Positions 1 to 7,909 are shown, counted from the first letter of the stretch. The stretch: DNA of 11,973 bases from Dunaliella salina (GCA_002284615.2 MU070264.1:25362-37334); one strand, 5' to 3'. Numbers and translations are program-made. Notes: a model not told the origin generated them from the letters alone.

Positions 1-40
1 TATTATTATCATTATCATTATTATTATTATACATATTATT

Positions 41-73
<33 letters not shown>

Positions 74-83
74 TTATTATCAT
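1..83. repeat. ATT/ATC trinucleotide microsatellite
   Basis: The window opens in runs of ATT with interspersed ATC and a single ACAT interruption. The pattern is continuous to about position 83 and stops shortly before transposon family A copy 1. It is cut by the window edge, so its true length is unknown. Confidence 0.95.
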
Positions 84-97
84 TCTGTTATGTTATA

Positions 98-751
98 CCA
101 GAGGGGGGCAACTGAGGCCCAAAATCAGGTGTTTTTGGCATGCTCCCCGTGTTTGTTTCCCCCAACTGGTAACATTGAAACTTGGCTTCCTCTAGTAGCT
201 GTCTCTAACACTGGAATATATTTTTCTACCAGTTGGGGGAACTGTGCCTGATCAGTCGCGGCGTGAACCCTACTTCTCACCACCGAATCTCCATATCTGA
301 CCACCCACTGCACCAAAATTGGGTGATTTTTAGTGATTTGAGGTCCTTGTACCAAAAGAATATCACTGCAAAAAAAATGGAGTGAAAAGATCCAGTAGTT
401 GGTGAGGCACAGAATTTCAGCCATTTCCCTTGGAGAAAATCCACCACATGGGGTGCCCAAAAGGCCAAATTTTGACCTCTTCCTTTCCTATTTTCAAATA
501 TGCAGGATAAGTTTAGTTCATACGGGTGTGTTACAAATATACAAAATAGGGGTGAAAAATGGTCCAAAGGTGGAGCTATGGGCCATTTTAGGGTGATCTG
601 AGGCCAGGAGAGTGATCTGGGGTCCTCCGATTTTGTCATTTTTCGCAAAATGTAATGTTTTTTTATGTATAACAATGATTGGCATGGTCAGGTTTGAGAA
701 AGAAAACCGGGAAAGAGCATGTCTGGCAAATTGGCCAGTTGCCCCACTCTG
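98..751 (+). mobile_element. hAT-like non-autonomous element, family A copy 1 (short form)
   Basis: The left end reads CCAGAGGGGGGCAACTG. The right end, reverse complemented, reads CAGAGTGGGGCAACTG. Both fit the CAG-starting terminal inverted repeats of hAT transposons. The whole element matches, in reverse orientation, the two outer parts of 6012-7968, which fixes both boundaries independently. At about 654 bp it has no transposase and would depend on one supplied in trans. The flanking octamers (atgttata on the left, tcatttca on the right) do not match, so no target duplication survives here. The left side abuts a microsatellite, which may have eroded it. An internal stem lies at 155-171 and 227-242. 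Short open frames across it follow no family I know and look fortuitous. Family assignment to hAT rests mainly on the 8-bp duplication around copy 2. Confidence 0.8.
155..242. repeat. internal hairpin of family A copy 1
   Basis: GTTTCCCCCAACTGGTA at 155-171 is the near-perfect reverse complement of TACCAGTTGGGGGAAC at 227-242, leaving a 55-nt loop. The same stem exists in copy 2 (7832-7849 with 7892-7909) although the stem bases have partly changed. This suggests a structural feature of the element rather than chance. Confidence 0.8.
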
Positions 752-927
752 TCATTTCATTGTTTATCATTAATGAGTGATGCCTGCAAAGACAGGACAG
801 GGCGCAGCTATGCACACGCATGCCCATTGAAGCATGTTCATGAGCATTGCACACTGAGTCATAGCTCTGAGTGCATGTAATGCCTGCATTCCGGAGGGAC
901 TTCCTTCGGAGAGTCACAAACAAGCAC
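752..927. other. no gene seen; low-complexity flank
   Basis: Unique-looking sequence between family A copy 1 and the first minisatellite, with scattered GCATGC/TGCAT words. The open minus-strand frame crossing it also runs through the transposon end and the repeats, so I do not regard it as coding. Confidence 0.5.
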
Positions 928-1047
928 AACAATGCACACTGGGGGTGTGTGGTGCAGGGTGAGGCACAGTGGAGCACAACAAAGTGAAACAATGCATAAT
1001 GATGCTGTATGGTGCAGAGCAAGACACGGCAATGCGACGTGATTAGG
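928..1047. repeat. two diverged 60-bp tandem units
   Basis: AACAATGC recurs at exactly 60 bp (928 and 988). Each is followed by a related series (a GTGTGGTGCAG-like block, then an AGGCACAG- or AGACACGG-like block). The two units are clearly diverged and precede the main minisatellite, with which they share GCA-rich wording. Confidence 0.55.
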
Positions 1048-1190
1048 GCTGGATTAAGAAGGTTGGACATGTGGCAAAAGAGGGACACAGAGCCTCTCTC
1101 GGGACTCTTAAGCCCTCTTTGAAGCCTCTTTTGCATTCTCCTCAACCCTCTTTCCAAAACCCAAGCAGTGGTGCATGGCGCACATTGACC

Positions 1191-2093
1191 GATGCAAACT
1201 GTGACCCAAAATGGCTCAGTGCCTGCGCAGGGAATGCAAATTGTGATCGACGTGCGCCGTGATCTGGTGGCATCAAAGGGGACGCAAACTGTGATTTGAT
1301 GGCATTGAAGGTAACACAAAGGAAGATCTGGTGTCCAAGGAAATGCAAACTGTGGTGTGAAGGCATGCAAGGTGATAGAAGCTGATCTCATGACATCAAA
1401 GGGAACGCACTCTGTGACCTGATGGCATCAGAGGGAGCGCAAAGCGTGATCTGACGCACACTGTGATGTGATGGCATTGGAGGAATGCAAGCTATGATTT
1501 AGTGGCATTGAAGGAAACGCAAACTGCGACCTCATGGCTTGAAAGAGGATGCAAAGTGTGACTTCATGACATCAAAGGGGATGCAAAGTGTGACTTCATG
1601 ACATCAAAGAGGATGCAAACTGAGACCTCATGACATCAAAGGGGATGCAAAGTGTGACTTCATGACATCAAAGAGGATGCAAAGTGTGACTCCATGACAT
1701 CGAAGGGGATGCAAAGTGTGACTTCATGACATCAAAGGGGATGCAAACTGCAACCTCATGGCTTGAAAGGGGATGCAAACTGCCACCTCATGACATCAAA
1801 GGGGATGCAAAGCGTGGTGACTGCAAAGCGTGATTACTGCAAAGTGTGATTACTGCAAAGTGTGATTACTGCAAATTGTGGTGACCTGACGCCACCAGTG
1901 ATGGCAATGAAGGGGGTACACAAACCGACCACTGTAAACTGTGACCCGATGGCATTGAAGGGAATACAAGCTCTGACCGTTGCAAACTGTGATCCGACAG
2001 CATTGGAATGGCATGCTAAGTTTGATGAAGCAAAGTGTGACCTGGTGGCCCTGAAGGGAATGCAAACCGTGACCAAAGCAAAACTGTGACCCA
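1191..2093. repeat. GATGCAAACTGTGA-type minisatellite, about 32-bp unit
   Basis: Some two dozen units follow the pattern ATGCAAA(G/C)TGTGAC, then TTCATGACATCA or TGATGGCATTG, then AAGGG. From 1549 to 1804 there are eight consecutive units of exactly 32 bp. Outside that core, units are diverged and vary in length, so the centre was probably amplified most recently. Since 32 is not a multiple of three, the reading frame shifts at every unit and the array cannot encode a uniform repeat protein. Short open frames across it are therefore by-products. Confidence 0.92.
1817..1879. repeat. 16-bp tandem sub-repeat inside the minisatellite
   Basis: Four successive units of GATTACTGCAAAGTGT or close variants (the first begins GGTGACTGC). 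The motif is a shortened form of the 32-bp unit, keeping only the TGCAAAGTGTGA part, so it looks like a local secondary expansion. Confidence 0.85.
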
Positions 2094-2139
2094 AACACAC
2101 AATGCCTTTGAATGTTATTTAAAGCGTCTCATTACGAGC

Positions 2140-2354
2140 CCAGGCCACGGTGCCTTCATATTCCTCATTATGCACGCGTTTAGCACAGTCAAATGCATTG
2201 CAAGGAATGTGTGACCCAACATCACAGTGCCTTCAAATGTCACCCTCCTTTCCGCCTCTCCAGCGCAAAGACACTGTAGCATTGGCGAATCCAAGGCCAC
2301 GATGCCTTCTTGTTCCTCATTGTGCACCAGTTTAGCACGGTTAAGCACATTGCA
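2140..2354. repeat. 64-bp direct repeat, two copies about 150 bp apart
   Basis: 2140-2203 and 2291-2354 share the blocks GGCCACG, TGCCTTC, TTCCTCAT, TGCAC, TTTAGCAC and GCACATTGCA-like ends. The spacer contains a third partial echo (CACAGTGCCTTC near 2225). Frames open on both strands across this area show no recognisable domain. It reads as a degraded higher-order repeat following the minisatellite. Confidence 0.75.
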
Positions 2355-2481
2355 CACAGAGAAGGCCTCAGATTTGGGCAATCTTCACGACCATGAACAT
2401 CCTCTGTGTGGAGCTGATGCTGCATGAGGGCCAATGCACATTGGCACACTGTAAGGTCCGGCATGCCAATGTAATATTACC

Positions 2482-2514
2482 ATTACAGTAATATTACAGT
2501 AATATTACAGTAAT
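2482..2514. repeat. three 11-bp units, ATTACAGTAAT
   Basis: ATTACAGTAAT is repeated exactly three times and is preceded by a GTAATATTAC palindrome at 2471-2480. The junction between adjacent units also creates GTAATATTAC, so the tract can form small cruciforms. Confidence 0.93.
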
Positions 2515-2957
2515 ATCACCTGACCCTCAATCTGATGCAATATGACATGTCGCACCCTACACACTTGGTAACCAAACTGTGTAGTGTCTTAAAAAACAAA
2601 TGGTTTGATTGGAAAGCTGAGCAAAGAAACCAAGAAACCAAAAAGTGACCAGAAAATCACCCTTTCTTGGCAGCCTGAAACAATTGTCATTCCTGATCAG
2701 GAAAAGAGAGACAGTACCATATTTGTTATTCAAAAAAGTCTTCACCCGAGTTAGAACTGGAGCTACACCAGGTGCTGCGATGCTGGCTTCCTGTCTCCGT
2801 GATTATTTTGCTCCAACCATCTTTGCAAGAATAGCAGATACAGAGGAAGTGCAACACACCTACCAAAAATATTGTAGATACTTTTTTTTTGCGTAGACCC
2901 ACAACCCATTTTGCATAGGCTCGTCAGGCTTTCTGCTCAAGTGCTGATGAATATATG
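2515..2957. other. no supported gene; unique sequence with one short frame
   Basis: No repeats recognised. A plus-strand frame of 83 codons (2645-2896) contains GATPGAAMLASC and is less repetitive than its surroundings, but it is short, lacks any domain I recognise, and has no visible splice or promoter context. It is left uncalled. A short poly-T run lies at 2882-2889. Confidence 0.4.
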
Positions 2958-2970
2958 CAGGGTGCGAGGT

Positions 2971-3007
2971 CAGTATATACTGTATACTAGTATATACTAT
3001 ACTAGTA
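2971..3007. repeat. left subterminal TATACTAGTATA palindrome cluster
   Basis: Several overlapping copies of GTATACTAG, AGTATATACT and CTAGTATA sit just inside the left terminus of family B. They are mirrored at 3731-3775 at the other end. They are candidate transposase-binding or cruciform-forming sites. Confidence 0.75.
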
Positions 3008-3089
3008 TATGGGGGGTCGTATACTAGTACATGATTTTGAACTCAGAAGCTCAGAGCGCTGAGTTCCTGAGCTCAAGCGCGTTTTTGGG

Positions 3090-3600
3090 ATTTCGAAGTC
3101 CAATTTGGATGACAATTTTATAAAATGGCCCCGAAATTGGCCATCATCAAGGTAGAGAATGGAAAACAGGCCCATCTGGGCACATGGTACAGAGAAGCCA
3201 TGCGCTCTGAAGTGCAAAGGGTGCATGAGCCTCACCAGCCCAGCAAACCCATCGCAAGCCATCAAGTAGCACAGTTTGACGTGTAAGCAGCCCTTGGAGC
3301 GTGAGGAGATGGAGGTGGTTCTGACCGGGGAAGGATCCAGCCATGGCACAAAACGCAGGCCACAGCAGTCTCTGACTTCAGGTTCATGGCCTCTGCCGAT
3401 CAGACGCAGTCCAGCTGCAGATGAATGCATTGGGCTAGAATCCCATTTTCTACCTGTTTGAACAGCTCATGCGCGGAGCTGGCTGATAGAGAGAACCCAG
3501 AGATGTCCAGCTTCAAAATGACAGCTTGCAAGTGCTTCAGGGTTTTGCAAAAAACTTGTATATTGGGCATGAACCGCCCGCATTGATGGTTGTGCATGTA
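3090..3600 (-). pseudogene. possible degraded reverse-transcriptase fragment inside family B
   Basis: On the minus strand the frame at 3430-3002 contains ILYLDDGQFRG (YLDDG codons at 3154-3140). This resembles the catalytic YxDD motif of reverse transcriptases, in the YLDDG form found in some eukaryotic retroelements. Upstream in the same frame, VPWLDPSPV followed by a serine-rich stretch and SKGC sits roughly where such enzymes have a PW..-S..GCQQGDPL region, but the QQGDPL core is not present. A neighbouring frame (3597-3400) reads KLDISGFSLS and could be a further piece after a frameshift. Against the call: the similarity was judged by eye, the motif A aspartate region is not clear, the fragment is shorter than a palm domain, and no continuous frame exists. 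If real, it is a retroelement piece captured inside a DNA transposon, long dead. Confidence 0.3.
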
Positions 3601-3795
3601 CAGGATGAATTGATGCCTGATTCCTCCACTTATGGCTCAATATTTTCGTCTAAGCCCTTGAGCAATGGATTTGTGGGGGTCAAAAACCTTACCCCTCCCT
3701 GAAATGGTGTCAATACTCCTTAGTTGTGGGCTAGTATATACTATATACTAGCATTTTTCCAGATATACTAGTATATCTCGCACCCTGAATATATG

Positions 3796-4080
3796 TAATA
3801 CAGGTGGCAAATGCCAGCCTTCTGAATCCATGAGCTCAAGCAGGATCCCCAAATGTCTGCTTAGATGGCTGCCCCTGCTCAACTCCAAGGTTGCAGTGCA
3901 GCGCGCTCGCAGATTTGCTAGCACTTTCTTGAACTCTTCCCCAGAGCTTCCTGCGAACCTTTGTCTTCACTAAATCAATCAATCAAGTCAAGTAAAGAGA
4001 TTGATATCTGCGTCAAACCAAGGAGTGTGGAGGAAACAAACTATGAGCGGTGAATATAATAATTTGCCTCACTCCACCCT
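3796..4080. other. no gene seen
   Basis: Flank between family B and the 22-bp repeat. It contains a short AATCAATCAATCAAGTCAAGT direct-repeat stretch near 3974. A plus-strand frame beginning at 4001 runs through the tandem repeat downstream and is not convincing. Confidence 0.45.
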
Positions 4081-4146
4081 ACATGCTATCTCAGGGAATG
4101 CTACATGCTATCTCAGGGAATGCTACATGCTATCTCAGGGAATGCT
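4081..4146. repeat. three perfect 22-bp tandem units
   Basis: ACATGCTATCTCAGGGAATG plus CT is repeated at 4081, 4103 and 4125 with no differences, which indicates recent expansion. The 22-bp unit changes reading frame at each copy. Confidence 0.95.
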
Positions 4147-4266
4147 GATGCGGGAGCACTCCGCACACTTTGCTCAACTTCTAACTTTTTCCTTGCTCCA
4201 GGCAGACTGCCAGATGATGTTTGTGGAGAGGAGAAGAAACATTGCAATTGCCAGGAAGAAGGTTGC

Positions 4267-4530
4267 ATTAAGACGTGCAACCGCCAGAGGTGCAGTTAGG
4301 GTTAGTTGGAAGGTGGTTCAACGGTGACCAGAGCTCGTGCTGGATTCGATCAGCCCTTTGCCTATGCCCTTCCATCTCCTTGTGGAGCCGCTGGGCGGAA
4401 ACTCGGCAGCTCCGAGAAGAGGTTGAAGGGCGCAGGCAAAGGGCTGATTGAACCCAGCACAAGCCCTAGCCACCGCTCAACAATCTTCCAACTAACCCCA
4501 ATTGCACTCCTGGCAGTTGCACGTCTTATT
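4267..4530. repeat. 264-nt long imperfect hairpin
   Basis: 4267-4363 and 4434-4530 are reverse complements over 97 bp each, with about 16 mismatches by hand alignment and no gaps. Outer flanks 4259-4266 (AAGGTTGC) and 4549-4556 (GCAACCTT) also pair. Inside, pairing continues between CCTATGCCCTTC (4361-4372) and its near-complement GAAGGGCGCAGG (4425-4436). A small GGAGC/GCTCC stem closes the apex. A transcript would fold into a near-continuous duplex of more than 110 bp. Such hairpins can be microRNA or siRNA precursors in algae and plants, or foldback-type transposon remnants. No target or expression evidence is visible, so the role is left open. Several differences are transitions, and some would be tolerated as G-U pairs. 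Confidence 0.88.
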
Positions 4531-4542
4531 CCAAGCTCTTTC

Positions 4543-4702
4543 GTGACAGCAACCTTTTGGTGAGAACCTTGGCAGCTTGCTTGTTAGGGGATCTTTGAAG
4601 CAAATTGGTTTCCATTTAAAAGCGTGACAGCATGCGTTTGGTGAGACCCTTGGTAGGTAGCTTGTTAGGGAACCATTGAAGCGAATTGTTTTTTTACTTT
4701 TT
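4543..4702. repeat. 81-bp tandem duplication
   Basis: GTGACAGCA at 4543 recurs at 4624. Both are followed by TTTGGTGAGA, CCTTGG, GCTTGTTAGGG, TTGAAGC and AATTG blocks in the same order. Two diverged units begin right at the outer arm of the long hairpin. Confidence 0.85.
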
Positions 4703-4757
4703 AAAACACCGCATTTTGGGGGATTGTTTTCTTTCTCTTTTCTTGGGAAGCAGAATG

Positions 4758-5165
4758 GCCTGTGAAGGTGGAAACACCCATGCGCTGAAGGTGGAAACAC
4801 CATTGAGCAAACGAGAAGGTACATCGGCCTGATCGCAGCTTGCAAGCAAATGATTCCGTAGCAAGGATAAATCGTGAGAAAAAAGCTTTTATAGTATTTG
4901 GGGCCCATGCGCTGCAGGTGGTAGAAACACCAATATGCAAACAAGAGGGCAAACTTGATGTGCTCTGATCGCAGCTTGCAAGCAAACGATTCTGTAGCAA
5001 GGATTAATAGTGAGCAAACAGCTTTCATAGTAATTGGGGCCCATGCGCTGCAGGTGGTAGAAACACCAATATGCAAACAAGAGGGCATATTTGCCTGAGC
5101 TTGCAAGCTCGCAAGCAAATGATGAGGTAGCAAGGATAAATATTGAGGAAAATAAGTAAATTCTT
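4758..5165. repeat. three tandem units of about 127-136 bp
   Basis: Units start near 4777, 4900 and 5036. Each contains CCCATGCGCTG, AGGTGG, GAAACACCA, GCAAAC, GCTTGCAAGC and GTAGCAAGGAT in that order. A partial extra copy of GAAGGTGGAAACACC sits just upstream. The longest open frame of the window (minus strand, 5469-4492) runs through these. It reads successive units in different frames, giving unrelated peptides from the same DNA, so it is open by low stop density and not by selection. Confidence 0.92.
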
Positions 5166-6003
5166 TTATTTGTAACAAGAGGGTGTAGGAATCATAACTT
5201 TTGGACGTCATCACCAAAACCACATAAGAATTATATATTTGGAGTCCTGAGATCGAGAGGATTCGAATGGTATATGTATGAGTCCAATCGGAGAGGGTCG
5301 TTGGTGGGTGGTCCCTCAGGGAGGTTTCGACTTTTTGGGACCCCCCCTCCAGGATTTTTCTGAGCCATTTTCTCGAAGTTTTATATATACCAATGGATTC
5401 CTGAGCTTCAGAACCGTCGATTGGCACCCTCTTTAAGGAAATTGGGTAAAAGCAGGAGTCTCTGTGCATGGATCAGAGTCAGTGCCTCATGCGCATGGGC
5501 ATAGGTTGCTGGGGGTGTGAAGGCATACATGCAGCAAACAAATCCAACTTCCATGACAGTGACAATGTATAATACATCCTTGCATGGTGAAGTCAGAGGG
5601 GCAGTTTATGGACTTGCAAGCCAGTTGTGGGTGCCTGGAAGGGCAGGTTTGCATGGGCGTCCGTTCACCAGTTTTTGCCCAATAACTCTGCTCCAACTTA
5701 ATGTTTGATTGTGATGAGTATGCAAATCGATAGCTATTTAAAAAAGGAGCAGATTGGTACCCTTATTGTGGGGTGGGGGGCAAGCTTTGCGGGGGAGGGG
5801 GGGTGGGTGGTCATTCTGGGCCTCCAGCCCAACTTTTTGTGATGACGTCCACTATTTTTTTTTACCCTCCTGTTTGTAAAGAAAAAAAATATTTTTTTGT
5901 ATTTTGGAATGGAAACACCAAAGGTGAGCAAAGCTGTGAGCACTGGACCACCTAGGCTGGGAGCACTGGAGTACAGAAGCTCTTGAGACAGTGAACGTTA
6001 CCA
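5166..6003. other. no supported gene; unique sequence with G-rich and A/T-rich tracts
   Basis: No tandem structure up to 5760. A strongly G-rich tract lies at 5768-5810, followed by poly-T and poly-A runs at 5855-5900. GGAATGGAAACACCA near 5906 recalls the GGTGGAAACACC block of the array at 4758-5165, suggesting a distant relic of that repeat. Frames of 60-69 codons occur on both strands and match nothing I know. Confidence 0.45.
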
Positions 6004-6402
6004 CAGTTTTTCAGAGGGGGCTATCTAGGCTACATTGCCAGACATGCTCCTTCCCGACTTTATTTCTCAAATCTAACTATGCCAACCATTTTGATTTGCA
6101 AAAATATTACATTCACCAAAAAAATGATGAAAATTGGAGGACCCCAGATCACTATCCTGGCCTCAGATCACCCAAAAGCAGCCCACATCTCCACCCTGGG
6201 ACCAATTTTCACTCCCAAAAATATTTTTCAATGAATCTTTAACAATATGCTGACATCCTGCATATTTCAAAATAGGAAAGAAGGAGGTCAAATTTTGACC
6301 TTTTTGGCACCCCCTTGGCCAGATTTTTGGCGAAGCTACATTCATGGGGCGTGAGCCCCTAGGTTTGCCTGTTTCCCGGTAAAGTTCACACCTGGCTACC
6401 CT

Positions 6403-6610
6403 GGCCCACGCAGCGCACCCCCCGCTCTGAAACTTGGCATGCACACCCAGCAAAACGTTAGGATTAGCACTGCAGTGTCAGTTTTGTGTGAGGTCATGGG
6501 CAAACAGTCCTGGAACATCCCTGTCTGGTAGCTGAGCAGCAGCTGCCCAGCATGGCCCGCCTAGCGCACCCCCCGCCTCCAAATTTGACGTGCAGGCCAA
6601 CAAAAAAGTT
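6403..6610. repeat. 57-bp direct repeat pair (6403-6459, 6554-6610)
   Basis: Both copies contain GGCCC, AGCGCACCCCCCGC, a CAAATTTG/GAAACTTGG-type block, TGCA and CAAAA..GTT in the same order, 151 bp apart. The shared AGCGCACCCCCCGC block is exact. Confidence 0.8.
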
Positions 6611-6748
6611 CTTTCAAAACATATGGGGTTGTTTGGCCGAGCGGTGCAGCGAGTAATACCATGGGAACTAGGGTCAGCCTCGGAGGAAGCTGAACTCAAT
6701 CGTCAAGTCTCATTGCTCGTAGCTCACGTTCCAAACGGCGTTGAGTTA

Positions 6749-7123
6749 ATATTTGTACAAACGCGAAGCAAGTGTGTCACTGGCTTTCTAGCATTTGTTG
6801 ACCAGTGATGTACTTGCGACAGGAAAGGTGCTCGCACAGGTGTTTGCTCATGCGATGTGGAGCAGCAACCCTGCCCTGTTGTGTTGGACGAAAGGGCCTC
6901 TGGAGCACAGCCTGCTGTTGACTGTTTATTTATATTTATTTATCATATTTGTACAAACGCGAAGCAAGTGTGTCGCTGGCTTTCTAGCATTTGTTGACCA
7001 GTGATGTACTCGCGACTGGAAAGGTGCTCGCACATGTGTTTGCTCATGCGATGTGGAGCAGCAACCCTGCCCTGTTGTGTGGACGAAAGGGCCTCTGGAG
7101 CACAGCCTGCTGTTGACTGTTTA
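6749..7123. repeat. recent 180-bp tandem duplication
   Basis: 6749-6928 and 6945-7123 are nearly identical, with about five differences including one single-base indel in the GTTGTGTTGGAC region. They are separated by a 16-bp AT-rich spacer (TTTATATTTATTTATC). Both begin ATATTTGTACAAACGCG and end CTGTTGACTGTTTA. The low divergence makes this one of the younger events in the window. The identical peptides readable from both copies reflect the duplication, not a known domain. Confidence 0.95.
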
Positions 7124-7341
7124 AGGGGTTCAGGTGTGCAAGGCCTTGATTGCACATGCAAGGACAGCAAGCACACTCAACTGTGCACGCCTGCATGAAC
7201 AAGGCATGCACGACTGCAGGAAGTTATTCTGAGGACTTGTGTCCCTGGTGTGCATGGCCTGCCTGGTCCAGGTCCAGGAATGGTGGGCAAAACAGGGTCA
7301 TACTGCGTAGCTCACAAGCACAGCATGTAGCTGTGCCCACA

Positions 7342-7485
7342 GCCATGCTTGCATTAATCCATGCAGCAATGCAAACAGCCATGCACGCGGTGATCCATGC
7401 AATGATGGGTGCAGTAATGCGCGTAGCAACGCGCAAAACCATGCATGCAGGAATGCATGCTGCAATGCTCGTTGTTGGTAAAGCA
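7342..7485 (+). repeat. 36-bp ATGC-rich array, four units, open in one frame
   Basis: ATGC words are spaced by multiples of 4 bp (16, 8, 12, 16, 8, 12, then 12 repeatedly), giving a 36-bp higher-order unit. Because 36 is 12 codons, the plus frame starting at 7150 stays open to 7584 (144 codons). It reads four 12-residue alanine/methionine-rich units such as AMLALIHAAMQT and AMHAVIHAMMGA. Other frames, including two on the minus strand, are also open here, so openness is probably a consequence of the composition. No signal peptide, known domain or gene context supports a real protein. I call it a repeat and only note the coding possibility. Confidence 0.8.
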
Positions 7486-7831
7486 GCCACACTTGCACAT
7501 GAATCATGGCATGTTCAAGTCCTGTCACAGGTGTTGCGTCTCTTGCAAGTCAAGGGAGTTGTGATTAACATCATCAGTCAGTGAGAGACTGGCTTTGCCA
7601 ATTTTTCAGCGTCGCTTGCGACGCTCCCCACACTTGTCTCTAAGGGAAGTGGCTGAAATCTTGTGTCCCACCAACCATAGGTCTTTTCACTCCATTTTTT
7701 GTTTGCAATGATATTCTTTTACTACAAGAACTACAAATCACTACAAATCACCCAATTTGGCGCAGTTGGTGGTCTGGAATGGAGATTTGGTGGTGTAAAC
7801 TAGGGTTCACGCTGCGGCTGATTAGGCATGC

Positions 7832-7909
7832 GTGTCCAAACTGGTAAGCCTCATGCTCCAGTGCTAGAGAAAGCTACCTATCAAGCTTGAAGCTTACCAG
7901 TTTGGGCAC
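7832..7909. repeat. internal hairpin of family A copy 2
   Basis: GTGTCCAAACTGGTAAGC at 7832-7849 pairs with GCTTACCAGTTTGGGCAC at 7892-7909 with one mismatch position. It corresponds to the stem at 155-242 of copy 1 but with different bases at paired positions. Confidence 0.85.

Larger units (their letters stand above)
2958..3787. mobile_element. hAT-like non-autonomous element, family B, with intact target duplication
   Basis: The left terminus is CAGGGTGCGAG at 2958. The right terminus is its reverse complement CTCGCACCCTG ending at 3787. The 8 bases immediately outside are AATATATG on both sides (2950-2957 and 3788-3795), a perfect 8-bp target-site duplication as made by hAT transposases. 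Inside each end is a subterminal block of TATACTAGTATA-type palindromes (2971-3007 and 3731-3775), a common arrangement for transposase-binding repeats in this superfamily. At 830 bp it is far too short to encode a hAT transposase, and no such domain is visible. The interior instead holds what may be a reverse-transcriptase remnant on the minus strand. The perfect duplication argues for relatively recent insertion. Confidence 0.9.
6334..7632. other. internal segment present in family A copy 2 only
   Basis: Homology to copy 1 stops near 6330 (after AGATTTTT) and resumes near 7634 (TTGTCTCTAAGGG). Small perfect hairpins lie near both borders: GGGGC-gtga-GCCCC at 6346-6359 and AGCGTCGC-tt-GCGACGCT at 7608-7625. 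No clean target duplication is seen at the borders. It could therefore be either a later insertion or original interior that copy 1 has lost by deletion. It contains two direct repeats, a recent tandem duplication and a 36-bp array, but no transposase. Confidence 0.75.

Noticed and set aside
663..1391. 242-codon minus-strand frame
   Set aside because: It crosses the end of family A copy 1, two 60-bp units and the start of the minisatellite. Composition is cysteine/histidine-rich from GCA-type repeats, with no domain.
1191..2093. CRISPR-like array
   Set aside because: Units abut each other and vary throughout. There are no unique spacers of constant size between identical repeats, no leader and no cas genes.
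2471..2514. Three copies of TAATATTAC, the nonanucleotide at replication origins of some circular single-stranded DNA viruses
   Set aside because: It arises from an 11-bp palindromic tandem repeat. There is no conserved flanking stem, no iterons and no replication-protein gene nearby, so the match is most likely incidental.
4294..4306. Telomere-like TTAGGGTTAG
   Set aside because: Only about one and a half units, and it is part of the long hairpin, with its complement in the other arm.
4492..5469. Longest open frame in the window (325 codons, minus strand)
   Set aside because: It runs through tandem units of about 127-136 bp and reads homologous units in different frames, giving unrelated peptides. 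It also covers part of the long hairpin. Real repeat proteins keep frame.
6630..6690. tRNA gene suggested by TGGCCGAGCGGT (A-box match)
   Set aside because: No matching B box at a proper distance and no cloverleaf could be drawn. The best later candidate (GTTCCAAAC near 6728) is weak.
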